A stretch of DNA of 64,000 nucleotides, from assembly GCA_020091685.1 (NCBI GenBank), contig CM034594.1, positions 4,934,903-4,998,902 on the forward strand, in the 5' to 3' direction. The stretch is from Lutjanus erythropterus (lineage: Eukaryota; Chordata; Actinopteri; Lutjaniformes; Lutjanidae). Below the pieces are notes generated by a model. That model saw only the letters and a list, made by a program, of their open reading frames with translations. It was not told the DNA's origin and ran no database searches. Every line of letters begins with the position of its first letter. The stretch's first letter is position 1. Positions 49,838-62,104 of the stretch are shown here, in pieces. Made by a program: the position numbers and the translations under genes.

Positions 49838-51667
49838 TAAAGTCAGATGACTTTAGATTACAGATTAGCGGACAAGATGCGATTCATCTACTACATCTGG
49901 TGTCCTCTGCAGCTGTCGACTATTTTCACATAAAACACATGTAACAAGCCCGTTTAAATTTCAGTAATTGTGATATTATAAAAAAGTATTAGGTTGCATG
50001 TCTAGTTACTGCCAAAACCAGGGGAACTGCAGTTACATCCAACCCTGGTATTTTGACAACCTGGGAATGAGAACAGGCTACAAACTCACAAAATTCTGCT
50101 GCCACAAACAAACTCATCCAGCTGCTGGCCGTGGTTCTTGCAAGTTATAAAAAATACCTTAAATTTCCTTCCAGATCTTAATGGATTAAATTTTGGGGGA
50201 TTACATTCTCAGTTTTTACAGATTCCCACATGGCAGCACTAAAGCAGACCATTTATATGTGTTATGTGGCTTTATACGAAATATGTGACTGTGAAAGAAT
50301 GGCTGTTTGTGAACTGGAGCCTTGTCATGTGGTGTTTTCTTTCTTTAAAAGAAGCAACCAGTCCAAGGAGGAATCCATTTAGGGGCTGTGTACACTTCAC
50401 ATGCAGGAGTGGGTGCTTGAAAGGTGGGGGTGGGACTATTCTGGGCAGGTAGCGCTCCCTCTGTGATATTTCCATCTAACTGCGGCCACTGATCCGTCCC
50501 TAATCCAATTCCTGCCTCTAATTACACACACACACACACATACACACACTTTCACACACAAAACATTTGCACAATATACACGCAATCCAGCATGCACGCA
50601 CCAACACATGCTGCCATACACATACACACACACAAGGAACCACATTTAGGAAGGCTTTGTAGTAAACCAGGCAGAGAAAGTAATACAGTTTTTTGTTGTT
50701 GTGGTAAGTGAAGCGGTGTTTCCATGGATTAAACGGCGCCACTGAAGCTCTCGGGTTTGTGAAAGTGGGAATGTGTCGTATTGAAAATCAATCTGCACAC
50801 TTCTTGCAGTCGCTGTATATTGGTTGTTTTCTGCAGACACATACTGTGCTGTATTGATTTTGGATGATTTTCATTAAAAATTAAAAAACATGACCAATAA
50901 ACACCGAGATGTGAGGCATCAAATCCCCACGCAGTCCACACACTGAATCACTGATACAACTGAAAACAAATACACACTCCTGCTTGTGTTAATCACTGTC
51001 AGTGAGTCAGCCTCAGTAATGTATTTGTCACATTTATGTGACAAATTACTGGAAATTTCATAATGATCCATTAAAAAAGATCCATAAACCTGTGTGCTGA
51101 AGGTCATCCATGTTTTGATATAGATTAAGTCATTTTACATTACACCGCCTCTTCCTTTTTATAGAAAATGTTGTTTTGCTCTGTCCTGCCACGGCAGAGT
51201 GAAGGTTGCCAATACATAAGAGAACAAAAATAGACATAAACATGCGGTTTGACTCCTGCAGCTTTCAAAATATGACAGCTCATTTTGCGTTCCTGTACCA
51301 GACCAGTCTGTCATCTATTTTCAATAATTTGTTTGCTTCTGTTTGACCAAAATATTGTTAAACCAGACAGACTTATCTCTGTGTACTTGGGGGGAAGAGT
51401 GAGACGGACTGAGTGAAAAGAAGACAGAAGGCCTGAATCGAAATGACAGGCTTGCCGATTTCAAAATGAAAACCCCCCCTTTTTATGTTGGTGTGATTGC
51501 TGACTGGACACAGCAGTGGCTCACATTTATTACTTTCTCCATATTTTTCTCTGACTCAACACAAACACTTATTGACCAGCAGACTTCCACATGAACAAAC
51601 ACACACATCAACATTTTCTTTTTGTCAGCCTTTAATTGGCATGTTGTACTTGTTACTTCTTACTTAC

Positions 51668-51832
51668 TTGTTTCCCCCATTTCATATTCACTGTCTCTCA
51701 GCAGTTCAAAGATGTCCACCTCCAGCTTGCCAGTGGTTGAGCGGTTACTGTTCCTGTTGATGCTGTCTTTGGCCAGAGTGATGGCCAGACGCTCTCCTCT
51801 GCTGCACTCCATAGGGTCATCGAGAATGGCAG
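51668..51832 (-). CDS. grik4: grik4 coding exon, start of mature amino-terminal domain
   Basis: This 165-bp exon encodes 54 whole codons plus a split codon at each end (phase 1-1). It reads [19 protein letters not shown] and ends [16 protein letters not shown], which I recognise as the first segment of the mature GluK4 (KA1) kainate receptor subunit after its signal peptide. GluK4 joins GluK1-3 in synaptic cation channels; this part belongs to the extracellular amino-terminal (LIVBP-like) domain used in subunit assembly. The acceptor is TTTTCAG and the donor GTAAGT, both strong. Met-Glu-Cys carries the first conserved domain cysteine, and NRS is a possible N-glycosylation site in a segment that looks divergent from mammals. 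PMECSRG separates it from GRIK5, which has QTVCGRG here. The exon needs a preceding exon ending in one base, presumably G for the Ala codon; that exon was not found. Confidence 0.95.
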
Positions 51833-52159
51833 CTGAAAACAGAAAGGAAAAGACAGATGGGTTGTGAGGGTGAAAGAAAGAAAACTCTTTATTTTGATCT
51901 CCACTAGCTTCCACAAGAGCAGCTGCTTATCTCTCTGGTGTCCAAATAACATTGTACAAAGACTGACAACACACAGACATAACAAAGACACACAAACAAA
52001 TACTGACCATCAGTCTAATCCAATCCTACATATTAAAAATGGAACCAAGCAATCAAAATATCAGTTCACTTAAACAATCCATGTGCAGAAGTTAAATCCC
52101 TAACACAACAAAATACAAAACATTAGGGAGGTATCCTATCAAGGCATTTTTTACATTTT

Positions 52160-52161
52160 AT

Positions 52162-52191
<30 letters not shown>
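52160..52191. repeat. (TTTA)n microsatellite
   Basis: About seven TTTA units at the truncated edge of the neighbouring element copy. Confidence 0.95.
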
Positions 52192-52192
<1 letters not shown>

Positions 52193-52194
52193 GG

Positions 52195-52381
52195 CTTTGA
52201 ACACCACAAGTCGAGTGCCCTTTAGTTCCATTATACTGAAGAGAAAGCAGACATCTCTATGGCTGATATCTAACTAAAAATCTTTCAATTCACACAAAAA
52301 TAATCTAAACGTATATATAGCACTACAGGCCAGGGTAAAAACATGTGATGATTTTTTATGATTTTGGGGTGAACTGTTCCT
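52195..52381 (-). mobile_element. Miniature DNA transposon, TTAA-flanked family, copy 2
   Basis: On the minus strand it begins AGGAACAGTTCACCCCAAAA directly after TTAA (52382-52385). It continues with GCCTGTAGTGCTAT, AGAGATGTCTGC, TATAATGGAACTAAAGGGCA and GACTTGTGGTG, the order of this family. It is truncated at a (TTTA)n run. The copy at 5251-5530 is its relative. Confidence 0.65.
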
Positions 52382-52463
52382 TTAAGCTGTTCAAGCTTGC
52401 ATTGTGAGCATGCACAGAGTGCAGAAGAAGCCCCAAACAGTTGATTTTCGAACAGAAACTACT

Positions 52464-52650
52464 ATGTCGAAAAAAAGAAAAGAAAAAAAAAGACGTGTGA
52501 TTTTCTTTTCAGAGGCGGAACAAACCCTTCTGATCGAACCATATGAAGAATATAAAGGGGTCATCATGAAGAGGGGTCAATACTGCTGCAATTCACCAAG
52601 CGAGGGAGATGACTTGACAGAAAATTGCAGACAGACTTGATTCGTAAGTA
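52464..52650 (+). pseudogene. PIF/Harbinger Myb/SANT-like gene scrap
   Basis: The plus strand reads MSKKRKEKKRRVIFFSEAEQ then TLLIEPYEEYKGVIMK. After a one-base frame change it continues as NTAAIHQAREMT, a TGA where Trp is usual, and QKIADRLDS, ending at GTAAGT. This is the layout of the Myb/SANT-like DNA-binding domain (MSANTD/NAIF1 type) carried as the second gene of PIF/Harbinger transposons: a basic start, F..AE...L...YE.YK, and W..IAD.LN. The Trp loss and frame change show it is broken. The conserved donor suggests it was the first coding exon. No Harbinger nuclease gene is seen nearby. Confidence 0.65.
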
Positions 52651-52657
52651 CGCACTG

Positions 52658-52785
52658 TCAGGCGCCAGTAGCTTGGTAGAGTGACTGCCCCATATACCAA
52701 AGTTGAATCCTCAAAGCCCCGAGTTCGATTTCAACTCATGGCCCTTTTGATGCATGTTATAATCTCTCCCTCTTTTCATGTTCAT
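52658..52785 (+). mobile_element. tRNA-derived SINE
   Basis: A tRNA-like A box (GGCGCCAGTAGCTTGGTAGA) and B box (CGAGTTCGATTTCAACTC) stand about 60 bases apart, followed by TGGCCCTTTTGATGCATGTT and a CTCTCCCTCTTTTCATG tail. Spacing and wording match a common percomorph SINE. It starts directly after the Harbinger scrap. Confidence 0.75.
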
Positions 52786-54240
52786 GTTTGGATGTACTAT
52801 CTAAGAAAAAAAAGCAACAAGTCCCAAAAGTAATTTAAAAAGTTATTTGAGCTTACTTATTGTTTTATTTGCAGACGTTTCTGCAAGACATGAGTCAGTG
52901 CCTATTCAAATTAACATTACCAATTACATAATCAGCTGCTTTTTGAAACATTTTCTCTTTCACCTGATGTCCATTTCATTTACAAGTGTCATCTGCTAAT
53001 TGGCATTGAAAGTCAGACATTGGACTTTGAGGGCAAAAACTTAAAAAGCTGAAGCTGGGAATGAAAACCCTGAAGAAGGATGTAGGCCTGAGTATAAATT
53101 TAAAGAGAGCAGAGGGTCATGATTTCAACTTAATGAGTGATTCAAAACAACTTTGGCACAAATTGCTTAAATATGTTTGCTTTTAAAGTATAGCTGTCCA
53201 CTCTTATGCCAAATAACCTGTTGGCTATTAGACAGTAAAAGTAGTAGGACATGATTATCTTAATTCCTTTTTAATAATACATTCTTTGGAGCTAAAGTAA
53301 ACACATAGATTCAAGGTCTTGAAGGAACTGTCTTTTGGGATTCTGTTTGCACTCACTGGAAATTTTTTGACACCCAGCTAAATTCAGCTTGACAGTTTAG
53401 CCTACCATGGAGGCAGTGGTATCAGTTACCATGGTTACTGAGCAGGGATTCTTATAAGCCCCAGTAATGGAACTGACTCATCACTTAAGTTAGCGAGAAT
53501 AATCAAAATAAACCAGGCTTTTCCTTTACCCATCTTGATGTAAAACTCTCCAGGTGGAAATACTCCTGTGCTGTGGTCTCTCTCATTAGTTTTTGTTTAA
53601 ATTATTTTTGAATAGATATTGTGATTTGTTTAATGTGTGTAGGTAATGCATTCCACTGGCCCCAGGCACTATAAATGACTGAGTTTTTAAGATTTGTTTT
53701 TGGCTCAGGAAGTTCAAGATGATCCATTGTGACAAGTATGATGATTACTCATTCATCCTGTCTGTACAAACTGTTCTGTAAAGAGGTCTGGTTCACCCTC
53801 TACTACTGCATTTCTCCCAACTATGAGAGGACCAGGTGTTAATTTCTGCTGAACAGTCAACCATGACAGACTGTGGTGTATCTTTGCAATATTAGTTTTA
53901 GAAGAACAGTGAAGAGCGTCTTGTGGGTCTATTGTGTGCAAGTTGGCTTTTGATAACCTCTCTTTTTTTGCTGCACAGGAACACACAAACTGGTATTAGA
54001 GGACAAGTGCCTCTGTCACCTACCTCCTAATTGATAGTGACATAGAAGCAGAGGCTTTAAAAAGAAAAAAAAACAATAAGAAATAATCATCAACACTGGT
54101 AACACTCATGTTTTTTCAAACAAATAAGGACCAGGGCACCTATGTGACCAATGACCATTCATCGCAGAAGCTGTGAGGACAGGCAATGTATTTAAAGCCT
54201 TTTTTTTCCTTTAGATCTGCAATAAAAGTCCAATCCACTG

Positions 54241-54378
54241 AAAGCTGCTCCCAAGGTACATGGATTTATTAGCACCAATACTTAGGTGACATTTTGTGCA
54301 CACTGCTCTCCATTAATCTAGAGTGCCTACAGTGCCAGTATTGTTCTTAATAAATCCATACACTTTGGGAGCAGCTTT
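54241..54378. repeat. Foldback element with 30-bp arms
   Basis: AAAGCTGCTCCCAAGGTACA and TGGATTTATTA at 54241-54271 are inverted at 54348-54378 with a few mismatches. The match extends outward weakly, so the whole element may be about 54218-54410. No coding sequence. Confidence 0.8.
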
Positions 54379-55139
54379 TAGTGTGTGCAATCTACTTTTG
54401 CCCTAAAAGAGAGAGTGCTATTTAATGTAAATATCTGATCTGTATGATAAAAGCTTGAAAGCTTAAAAGCTTCAAAATCTTGCACCTTTTCTGTTCCAAA
54501 ATATTTTCAATAACACTGCAAAAATATAAATTCATAACATTCTGTTTACTGCAGCAAAAATGCATAGAAACATCTGTCGGTTATGTAGGGACTCCAGTCA
54601 CTGCAGTACCTTTTCAGAGATGCTACACTGCAAGTCCACTACACAGTTAAATCAGTTTGCTACAGCGGCAGTAAAGAATGATGAGACAACATGTTATACT
54701 CAGAAATTATTTATACACATTCTATATGCAATAATGTATTTGTTCTATTAAGGTGTTATCAGTAAAAAAGGATGCCTGTCTTATTCAAGGCTTAGCTAAG
54801 CCAATTATAAAGGGAATGAATGTAGATAACACACTCTTCTGATCTTTATGGAGAAAAAAATGTAATTCCACCACAATAAGACTGTAGAGATTGGTTATGA
54901 CAAGGATTTTAATCACTCTGTACTACATGATAAGTGAGTAAAATATTTGTATGCATTCTCTGATTATAAAAAAAGATATTCAGTATTCAGTAGATTCAAC
55001 AGCTTAATATTTATTTTAACATACATTCAGAAGGACTGGACAATGTAACTATTCTATTTTGATGTAAGTTTTAAATCCTGGATTTATTCTGTGACCTTAA
55101 ACCTCACAGAAATTATCATTATGTGAATTATGAAGGCTG

Positions 55140-55600
55140 AGTAGTTGTCAGTGGAGTTGTGTGAGGTACTTATCCATTGTCAGTGTATTAGATGGCAGTC
55201 AGCATGCGCCCTGTTTGGAGAAGCAGCTGGAGTAACAGTGCAGGAAGCTAAGCAATGTACTGCTGTGAACAGTGACAGCAGCAAAACATACTTTTTACCC
55301 AAAAAATCAAACACTGCAAGTGTTCACAATATTTAGACTATTTTCAATGTTTTCCCTTGCAATCAGAAAATGCAGTGAAGGTGCTGGTCTACCACCACCT
55401 TGATTGGCCAGTAAGTTTGTTTTATAGTGTTGCTTTGGTGTTTTAAAGGCTTAGTTCTGATACAAAGAAGTCACAGAATAATACAAACTAACCAACTGGC
55501 ACTAGCAGACCAGCAACTCCTGTGTTCTACAAGGTAAAATTACCGTTTTTTCCAAAGGAGGAGGCTTTGAGGTGGCTTTAGAGAGAGTGATATGTTGCTT
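55140..55600 (+). mobile_element. Diverged copy of the 12860-13746 element family
   Basis: TGGAGTTGTGTGAGGTACTT, CATTGTCAGTGTATTAGATG and, near the far side, CAGCAACTCCTGTGTTCTAC, AAGGTAAAAT are shared with the element at 12860-13746 in the same order. The inverted ends are eroded. Confidence 0.6.
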
Positions 55601-57134
55601 ATATTACTTGAGTTTCCTGTTGGAGACCATGAATTGAGTTTTTCCAAGAAGGTTTCATCCTTGAACCCAACAACTCTATGCTACACATCAATACTCATCT
55701 TGGCCACAAAACTTCAATACTATTTCCAAGAGCTGGTCCTTTACTGACATGTAATGATATAAATATTTCACATCAACCACTTAATCACGTTTGAGCTCAA
55801 CTACATCAGCAGGTATGAACAACCAACATTTATACAAGCTGTAACATACCCCTACAGGTCTGTGCTGAAGGAAGAAAAGAAAACACAATAAAAAGAAACA
55901 CAGATCTGAAAGCAGGCTTTCTATTTAACATAATTATACTGCGTTAGCACAAAGGTTCTCCAGTCAAAGAGATTACATTTATAGCTAAAGCAGAGGAAGG
56001 AGATAAAAGTAACCTACCCGTAAAAGTGTGAAATTAATATGGCACAAAAAAATACAATTAAGCACAACGTGGCTGAAAGGTAAATGTACTGAAGACTATC
56101 CATTAAAGAGAAAAACTGCAGGTGGAGTGCTGTAGCTTCAAGCCTAATCATGTCAGAATTGGATGTGCAGAGCTGGAACGTGTTTGAAATGACCTTTTCC
56201 CTGCTGATCACACATTTGAATAAACAGCTCGAGCTCGCAAAGATGCGACGTATCCACTCATCTGATATCATCATGTAGCTACGGCACAGTGAGCCATTAC
56301 CTACAACCAAATTACAATGCTTAGCTACAAAGCAGAGAGTAGCAGTTTAAAGGTCATCTGAGGGTGTACTCCCCTCTGTCTTTTTGAAAAGCTGTGGACA
56401 AAGAACATATTAATTTCTTTACACACTTAACTGACTCCCTCTTGATCACGTAAAGCTAACAACAGCTTAATATGATCTCTGGTATAGTATTTGGATAGTT
56501 TAATAAAATCAAAGGCACACATTCAATTAAAATTTTATGTATAGGGAGGCGAGGGAGATCTCTCTGCACTGAGCAATGAGCATGAGCTGTAGTTGATGTG
56601 TTGTGCAAAGACTGATTTGTCAGGAGTGCCAAATGGTCTTTTTAGGATGAACAGGTATGTTCAAGGTAAGCAGTTATTACAGTCTGACATTTTTAGACTA
56701 GGGAGGACTGTTCATGGCTTCAATGTGTGGGGAAAATGTCTTGATCATCCATTATGATCAAACTTATACCATAAATGGCTTCAATACAATCATCATTAAG
56801 TATGGTTCCCACAGTGTTTCCCTTACAGCAACCACAGTCTTATGTTGGGAAATATGAGGCTTTACAAATTTCACATTTCTTAACACTCAAGTATGGAACC
56901 CAGCTTCATCAATATTCATTCAGCTCTCTGGACTACTCTCGGCCCGAGGATCAACACTTCAAATCCAAGGAAAACCCTGTGATGGAAATATATGTCGACA
57001 CAGCAGCAAGTTTTAAATTAATGGTTTCACCATGATTTCTTGTCACGATCTTGACTAAAAATACTGCGCCTCTGATGTGTAATTTGAGCATTGCCATGTC
57101 TTACATCCAAACATAGCACTGTTACATCCTTAGA

Positions 57135-57475
57135 ATTTAAAGCTGCTAAAATCAATATCTTTACATTAATAATGGATCAAATGACTACATGTCCTGTACA
57201 CAAAAGGGGTCGCCGCTCTCCAGTAGTGAAAAACACAGTGGAAAATTACTAATCGATTCTGCAGTCCTGCCTCAATTCTTGTTTTGATTTCATAGCTCAC
57301 AGCTTTACTGTTCTGGTTCACTCTCACTGCTCTCATCTTCAGCTTTGTTTTCAGATGCATCAAGCAGCTTAATTTGAGCAAAACATCCTTAAAACAAAAA
57401 TCTGTACTGCCTGACCAACACCAAACAGCACAAAAGACAAACTTAGCCATCTGGAGCCTCAATACAAACTTCATA
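57135..57475 (+). repeat. Interspersed repeat, copy 2 of a pair
   Basis: TTTAAAGCTGCTAAAATCAA and TAATGGATCAAATGACT match 19095-19380 in order and strand. The 102-residue minus-strand open frame over it is not taken as a gene. Confidence 0.45.
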
Positions 57476-60400
57476 AGTCTGAAATCCTACCTTATTTCAA
57501 TTTAGGATGACATTTAGGATTTTTGGTATCACAGAACCATGTTTCCTATTTACATCTTTTCTTAGGATAGGAAGAAATATTACAGAAGCATCCCAACTGA
57601 ACAGTTAGGACTCTAAGTTAGGATGGCATAGAGCCTTTAAAATAGTTGTCAGAAATGGTCGCACCACTGTTGATACATCAGTATAGAAAAGGCAGTGAAG
57701 ATAATAATAATAATAACATGAACACAAAACATTACAATTGAAAGGCTACTCAAACCCCATGATGCTTTAAATTTCCCACACCATGTATTAATGGGTACAT
57801 ATCAACTGCCAAGACAATTAATTTTAAATTTGATCTGTGGCCTCTGTCCATGCAGATCCTTATAATTGCCAAGAAAACTTCCCCAAAAGATGGTGTTTCC
57901 TCTCCTCCATGACACAATTAGTTCCTCTGACTCAAAGCTAAAATTGAATGCCCACCTTGTCTTGTTCATTCTCAAGCTTAGCCAGTGACAAGGGAAGTGA
58001 GACAGCTGTTGTCACGGATACAGGCAGTCTCTTGTACATTTTAAAAACAGATACAGATATGACAAGACAAGCACCCAGTGAAGAATCAAGTTTACAGCTT
58101 TAGTTAGGACAAAAATAAGATCTGAGGTACAAATCCATGATTTTAGGAATTGCTCCTGTAATAGGAAGATGGGACTTATTCCTATGAAGATAGGACAGGC
58201 ACTCAGGACATCTGTATGTAATGAGGCCCCAGATGATGAAAACAGGGGAACATTTAGCAGCTAAAGACCCAGATATTTCCCTCGGGAGTTGGTGGAAAGC
58301 AAAATAGAGCTAAAAGGGAGATAATTTTGAACTGTGAAATTTGTCAGCTGGGCAGCTGCAACAGTTAATTAAAATAATAAGAAATAGCAGTGTTGCTATA
58401 TATCTCCTTGATATTCAAGTAAGCCACTATTTGCCATCAAGTTTGCCATATCAAACTTAAAAAGTTAACAATATCAGAGTAGTGTTTATAGCTTGTTTCC
58501 AACCTTTCAAAGTGATTAAAAAATATTTCAGTTTGAACATAGCTATCAAGGCTCAGTAGCTATATTTCCACCTATATTTCTGACCCATGGGACAGGCAGT
58601 GCATGGAAATGCTAAGGGCACCAACCATCCATATGGGTGCCCCAAACGAGGGAAAAAAAAATCACTTTTATTATTTTTTACTAATACTATTTTAATGGGC
58701 TACAATTATTTCACAGAATTGTGGGGTGTGTGCAGGGCTGTTTATATGTGCCAAGAACAGAACTTCTGTGAAACCAGTGAAATCAGAACGTATACGAGAA
58801 ATTACATTTTATTTCTCTGATTCACTGGGTTTCTCACCTTATTCAGTCTCTGCCATGATCACTGCTGTCACCTGGTGGAAGAGTTATCTGAACTAGAGAC
58901 TGACACAGATGGTGAAATTATTACCATCAGGAATATATTGTGTCAAAAAAGATCAAAGCCTTCCAGTGTCGAGGAAATAAAAAGAAGAAGAGAAGCAAAA
59001 GAAAAATTGGGAAAAAGACAGCAGTCTAAAATGAGAATGCTACACAAAACATTAGGTATAATACTCCATGTTAAATGACAATAAGCTTACAACAACATAG
59101 AGATAGAAAGAGGAATTCAGGAATTGTTTTCAGGCCAAGTCATACAATAATATTTGCTAGTGTTGCCACAACTGAGAATATCCGGTATTAAAGCAGAAAC
59201 AGCTTTTTTGTCAGGTGAGTTGGTATTATAACTCATTCAAGAGAGGAAGAAATATAATACTAAAGGTTTTGTGTCTGCTGTCATAAAATGCACACTGTTC
59301 CCTATGATGTCTGACTCTGAGGACATTTCACTGTCTTTCTATACTGTAACTTTCTTTCTCTCCTTTCACTCATAAAAATCTCTTTCGTCACTTTTGTGTT
59401 GACATGTCATGTCTCTTCCGTCAGTCACTCCGCTTTATTGTCTGTTTCTCAGTCATTTCATTTAAGAAAAAAATCCTTGACAAGAAATGCATTGTGTAAT
59501 ATCATCTCCTTTCACAAATCTGCATCAAAAATATCAATAAAATGTAGTGAATCATAAGTCAAATGCTTTCAACACATGCAGATCTATTCACAGGAGTAGG
59601 GGTACGTATACTGAATGAAACTGACATGTCTTTGTCTCACAGGAGCTGACATTTGGGAGTGGTCAATACATGACAGCTGGCAAACAAGCAAGGTTGTTTT
59701 CACACGGGGAAAACATGAGCTGGCCTATGATCCATTGACACCAATCAATGAGTAGCCCGGAGGTGAACTGAGGCGTTGTGCGCAGTGGACTGTGGAAGAG
59801 AGGCTCGGTGAAAAGTAGGTATGAAATTAGAATTCCTCTGAGACAAAGGCACGTAGCACAGGAAAATTATCTCATGAGGCCTTTTAGCATCTCCCACAGA
59901 TGTTATCCTTTTGTAAACATGTCAACCTCTGGCTGATTTTAATCACTACACCCTTGGAACATTAGAGACAAACAGAACCAAAACATTATATATACAAACT
60001 GTGCAAACTTTGTTAATCATGTCATTAACAACATTAATGCTGTCTACAAGATCGAGACAGTTACCTGGAGCAATGCAATATTGTCACCTTTGTTTGAAAC
60101 ACAATTACACACCTCTTCTTCCAAATTCAGATACACACTTCTACTGTACACACATGTACACAGATGCCATTATCAGGCATGCAAACTTGGCACCTTTAGG
60201 CAGAAACGAAAGCCAAAAAATATCTGCCAATTACCATTGTTAATGTCAAGGTTTGCAACTAAATGCCTTGAGTTAATTCTCATGCATTATTATTAAAGGA
60301 ACAATATGTAACAGCTGTGCGTCCAAAAATGAGTACAGTGGTTCAAATAGAGAGTTGGAGCCATGGACGGTATAATAAATAGATCGAAATCCTATTTAAT

Positions 60401-62071
60401 ATATGATGTATGGCTGAGGCGAGTTGATTCCCCCACCCTCTACTTCCCAGACTCAAAGAGGTCAGGCAGACTGCAGGAAGGCAAGCAAGATGAGAGCAAC
60501 ATTGTAATTTGACAATAACAAGTGACGATGAGTCCTAGACTGTAAGACGATTAGCTGTTTGTATTTGAACTCTAATTTAATGTGAAACAGGCAAACAATA
60601 ACACAAGTTACGGGCTGGAATGAAAATTTCAAAGGAGAACCATTAAAAATTAGTATTTAATATTTTACTTCTACAAAATGAGAAAAAGGAAAAAAAAACT
60701 GCAGGCAGGCATAACCCAGGATACCCCTAGTGGGATTTTTTCTTCTCATTAGTGGTGTTCCATATCACACTGTTAATGATGTATCGTTAGCTTTTTTATG
60801 TTAAAAACATGTAGATCATGATAATGGCAACATTACAACTTGCTGACACAATAATGTCACAACATGTGTGGCGGAAAGCAAAAGTATTGAAAGTGTGAAA
60901 GTCATTTTGGAACAAAATCAGATGCACACTGTAAGAAGAGCAAGAAGACTGTAACAGCAAGATGGGGCAATATAACAAACTAATTCCACCATCTCAAGCA
61001 GAGGCACCCAGTTAAATACAATGAGAGCCAAAAATCCTCCAAGGAAAGCTCAACAGCGAGTTCTAAAACAAAACAATTTTTTTAGTATATTGTCACATTG
61101 CCAAGCATATTATTATTGCAGAATACCCTGAAATATTGTGATATTAACTTGAGGAACATATTGGCCACCCCTACCTCTCATGCATCCTTCACATCTTTTT
61201 TCTGCCCTAAGAGCCAGTTTGCATGACTGTCATTTTTATCCGTGTTTACAGCCTGTAATGCATATATCCTTCACATGGTATTTACAATAAAGCAGCATGT
61301 ATTAAGGCTAAAACTTCCTGCAGTTTTCTCTTGTTTCTTCTGTGCGTTCGTTCTGAAATGACAAATCACAGGAGATCGGTAGGTCTATGAACAGTGTGTT
61401 TTCAGAGAGAACTGAAGAATTGCTGCTAAATGTAAGTCAGAATCAATGCATTTGGCATTTTGTAATACATAAAAGGATGGTCCAAACACAGGCTTGCATT
61501 GCCTGAGGAGCAATGATTTTTGTGATATAAGCATACAGCAGCTGGAAGTGTCTCTGGAAAGTGGCAGTCAGGGGTAAAAAACTCATTATCCGTTTGAAGG
61601 ATCTGTGGGCTTCTCTATTAACTCAATGGCTGCATCTCTCTTTCCATCAGACCAAGTGCTAAATGCAGATCAAATGAACTTGCTCTTGACCAACTGTACG
61701 AGGCAATTAATGGTAATGTGCTCTCCAATTCGTAGGCTTTGCTTGGGGGAAAAGCCATTACCTGATAGGGAGAGGGGAGAAAGAGTTCAGAGGGACTTGG
61801 CCTTTGATCAAATAAATACTTTTAAAGAATGTGGATACTGTAAAATGATTTAACACAGTTGTCATTTGAATGGGAAATCAGCGGTTTCTATTTAAAATCA
61901 TACACTTTGCTAAGCTACAAGTGCAAATATATGTGCTCTCAGTAGTTATTTATATTTATTTATAGTTAGTTTATAGTTTATAGTTTGTAGTTATTTATAT
62001 ATTATTACCTTAAGCGACTGCCCCTCTTGCCTCAGGTGATTGAGAAACAAGACTCAATAGAGAATGAGGAT

Positions 62072-62104
62072 TGAACGCACTAATGCAAAACATTAGTGCG
62101 TTCA
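62072..62104. repeat. Perfect 14-bp hairpin with 5-base loop
   Basis: TGAACGCACTAATG at 62072-62085 is followed by CAAAA and its exact inverse complement CATTAGTGCGTTCA at 62091-62104. It has no T-run for termination and no repeat context that I recognise. Confidence 0.9.

Larger units (their letters stand above)
45121..51667 (-). other. grik4 intron, 6.5 kb
   Basis: This intron lies between the exons at 51668-51832 and 45023-45120. The named repeats are listed separately. I see nothing I can name in 45180-45930, 46960-47870, 48130-49190 and 49850-51660, apart from CA-rich runs near 47150-47235 and 50524-50635. A 149-residue open frame at 48656-49105 has no recognisable domain. Confidence 0.85.

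Noticed and set aside
52658-52785. Possible functional tRNA gene
   Set aside because: A and B boxes are present but no cloverleaf closes and the sequence continues into a SINE tail.
56014-56104. Hydrophobic Met-Asp-Ser-Leu segment followed by GTAGGT, considered as the grik4 signal-peptide exon
   Set aside because: The phase is wrong: the exon would end with two bases of a codon while the next exon needs one, and the sequence has no GRIK4 likeness.
58875-59078. 67-residue charged frame with a KRRREAKEKLGKRQ run
   Set aside because: It is short and its lysine/arginine richness comes from an A-rich stretch; no family could be named.
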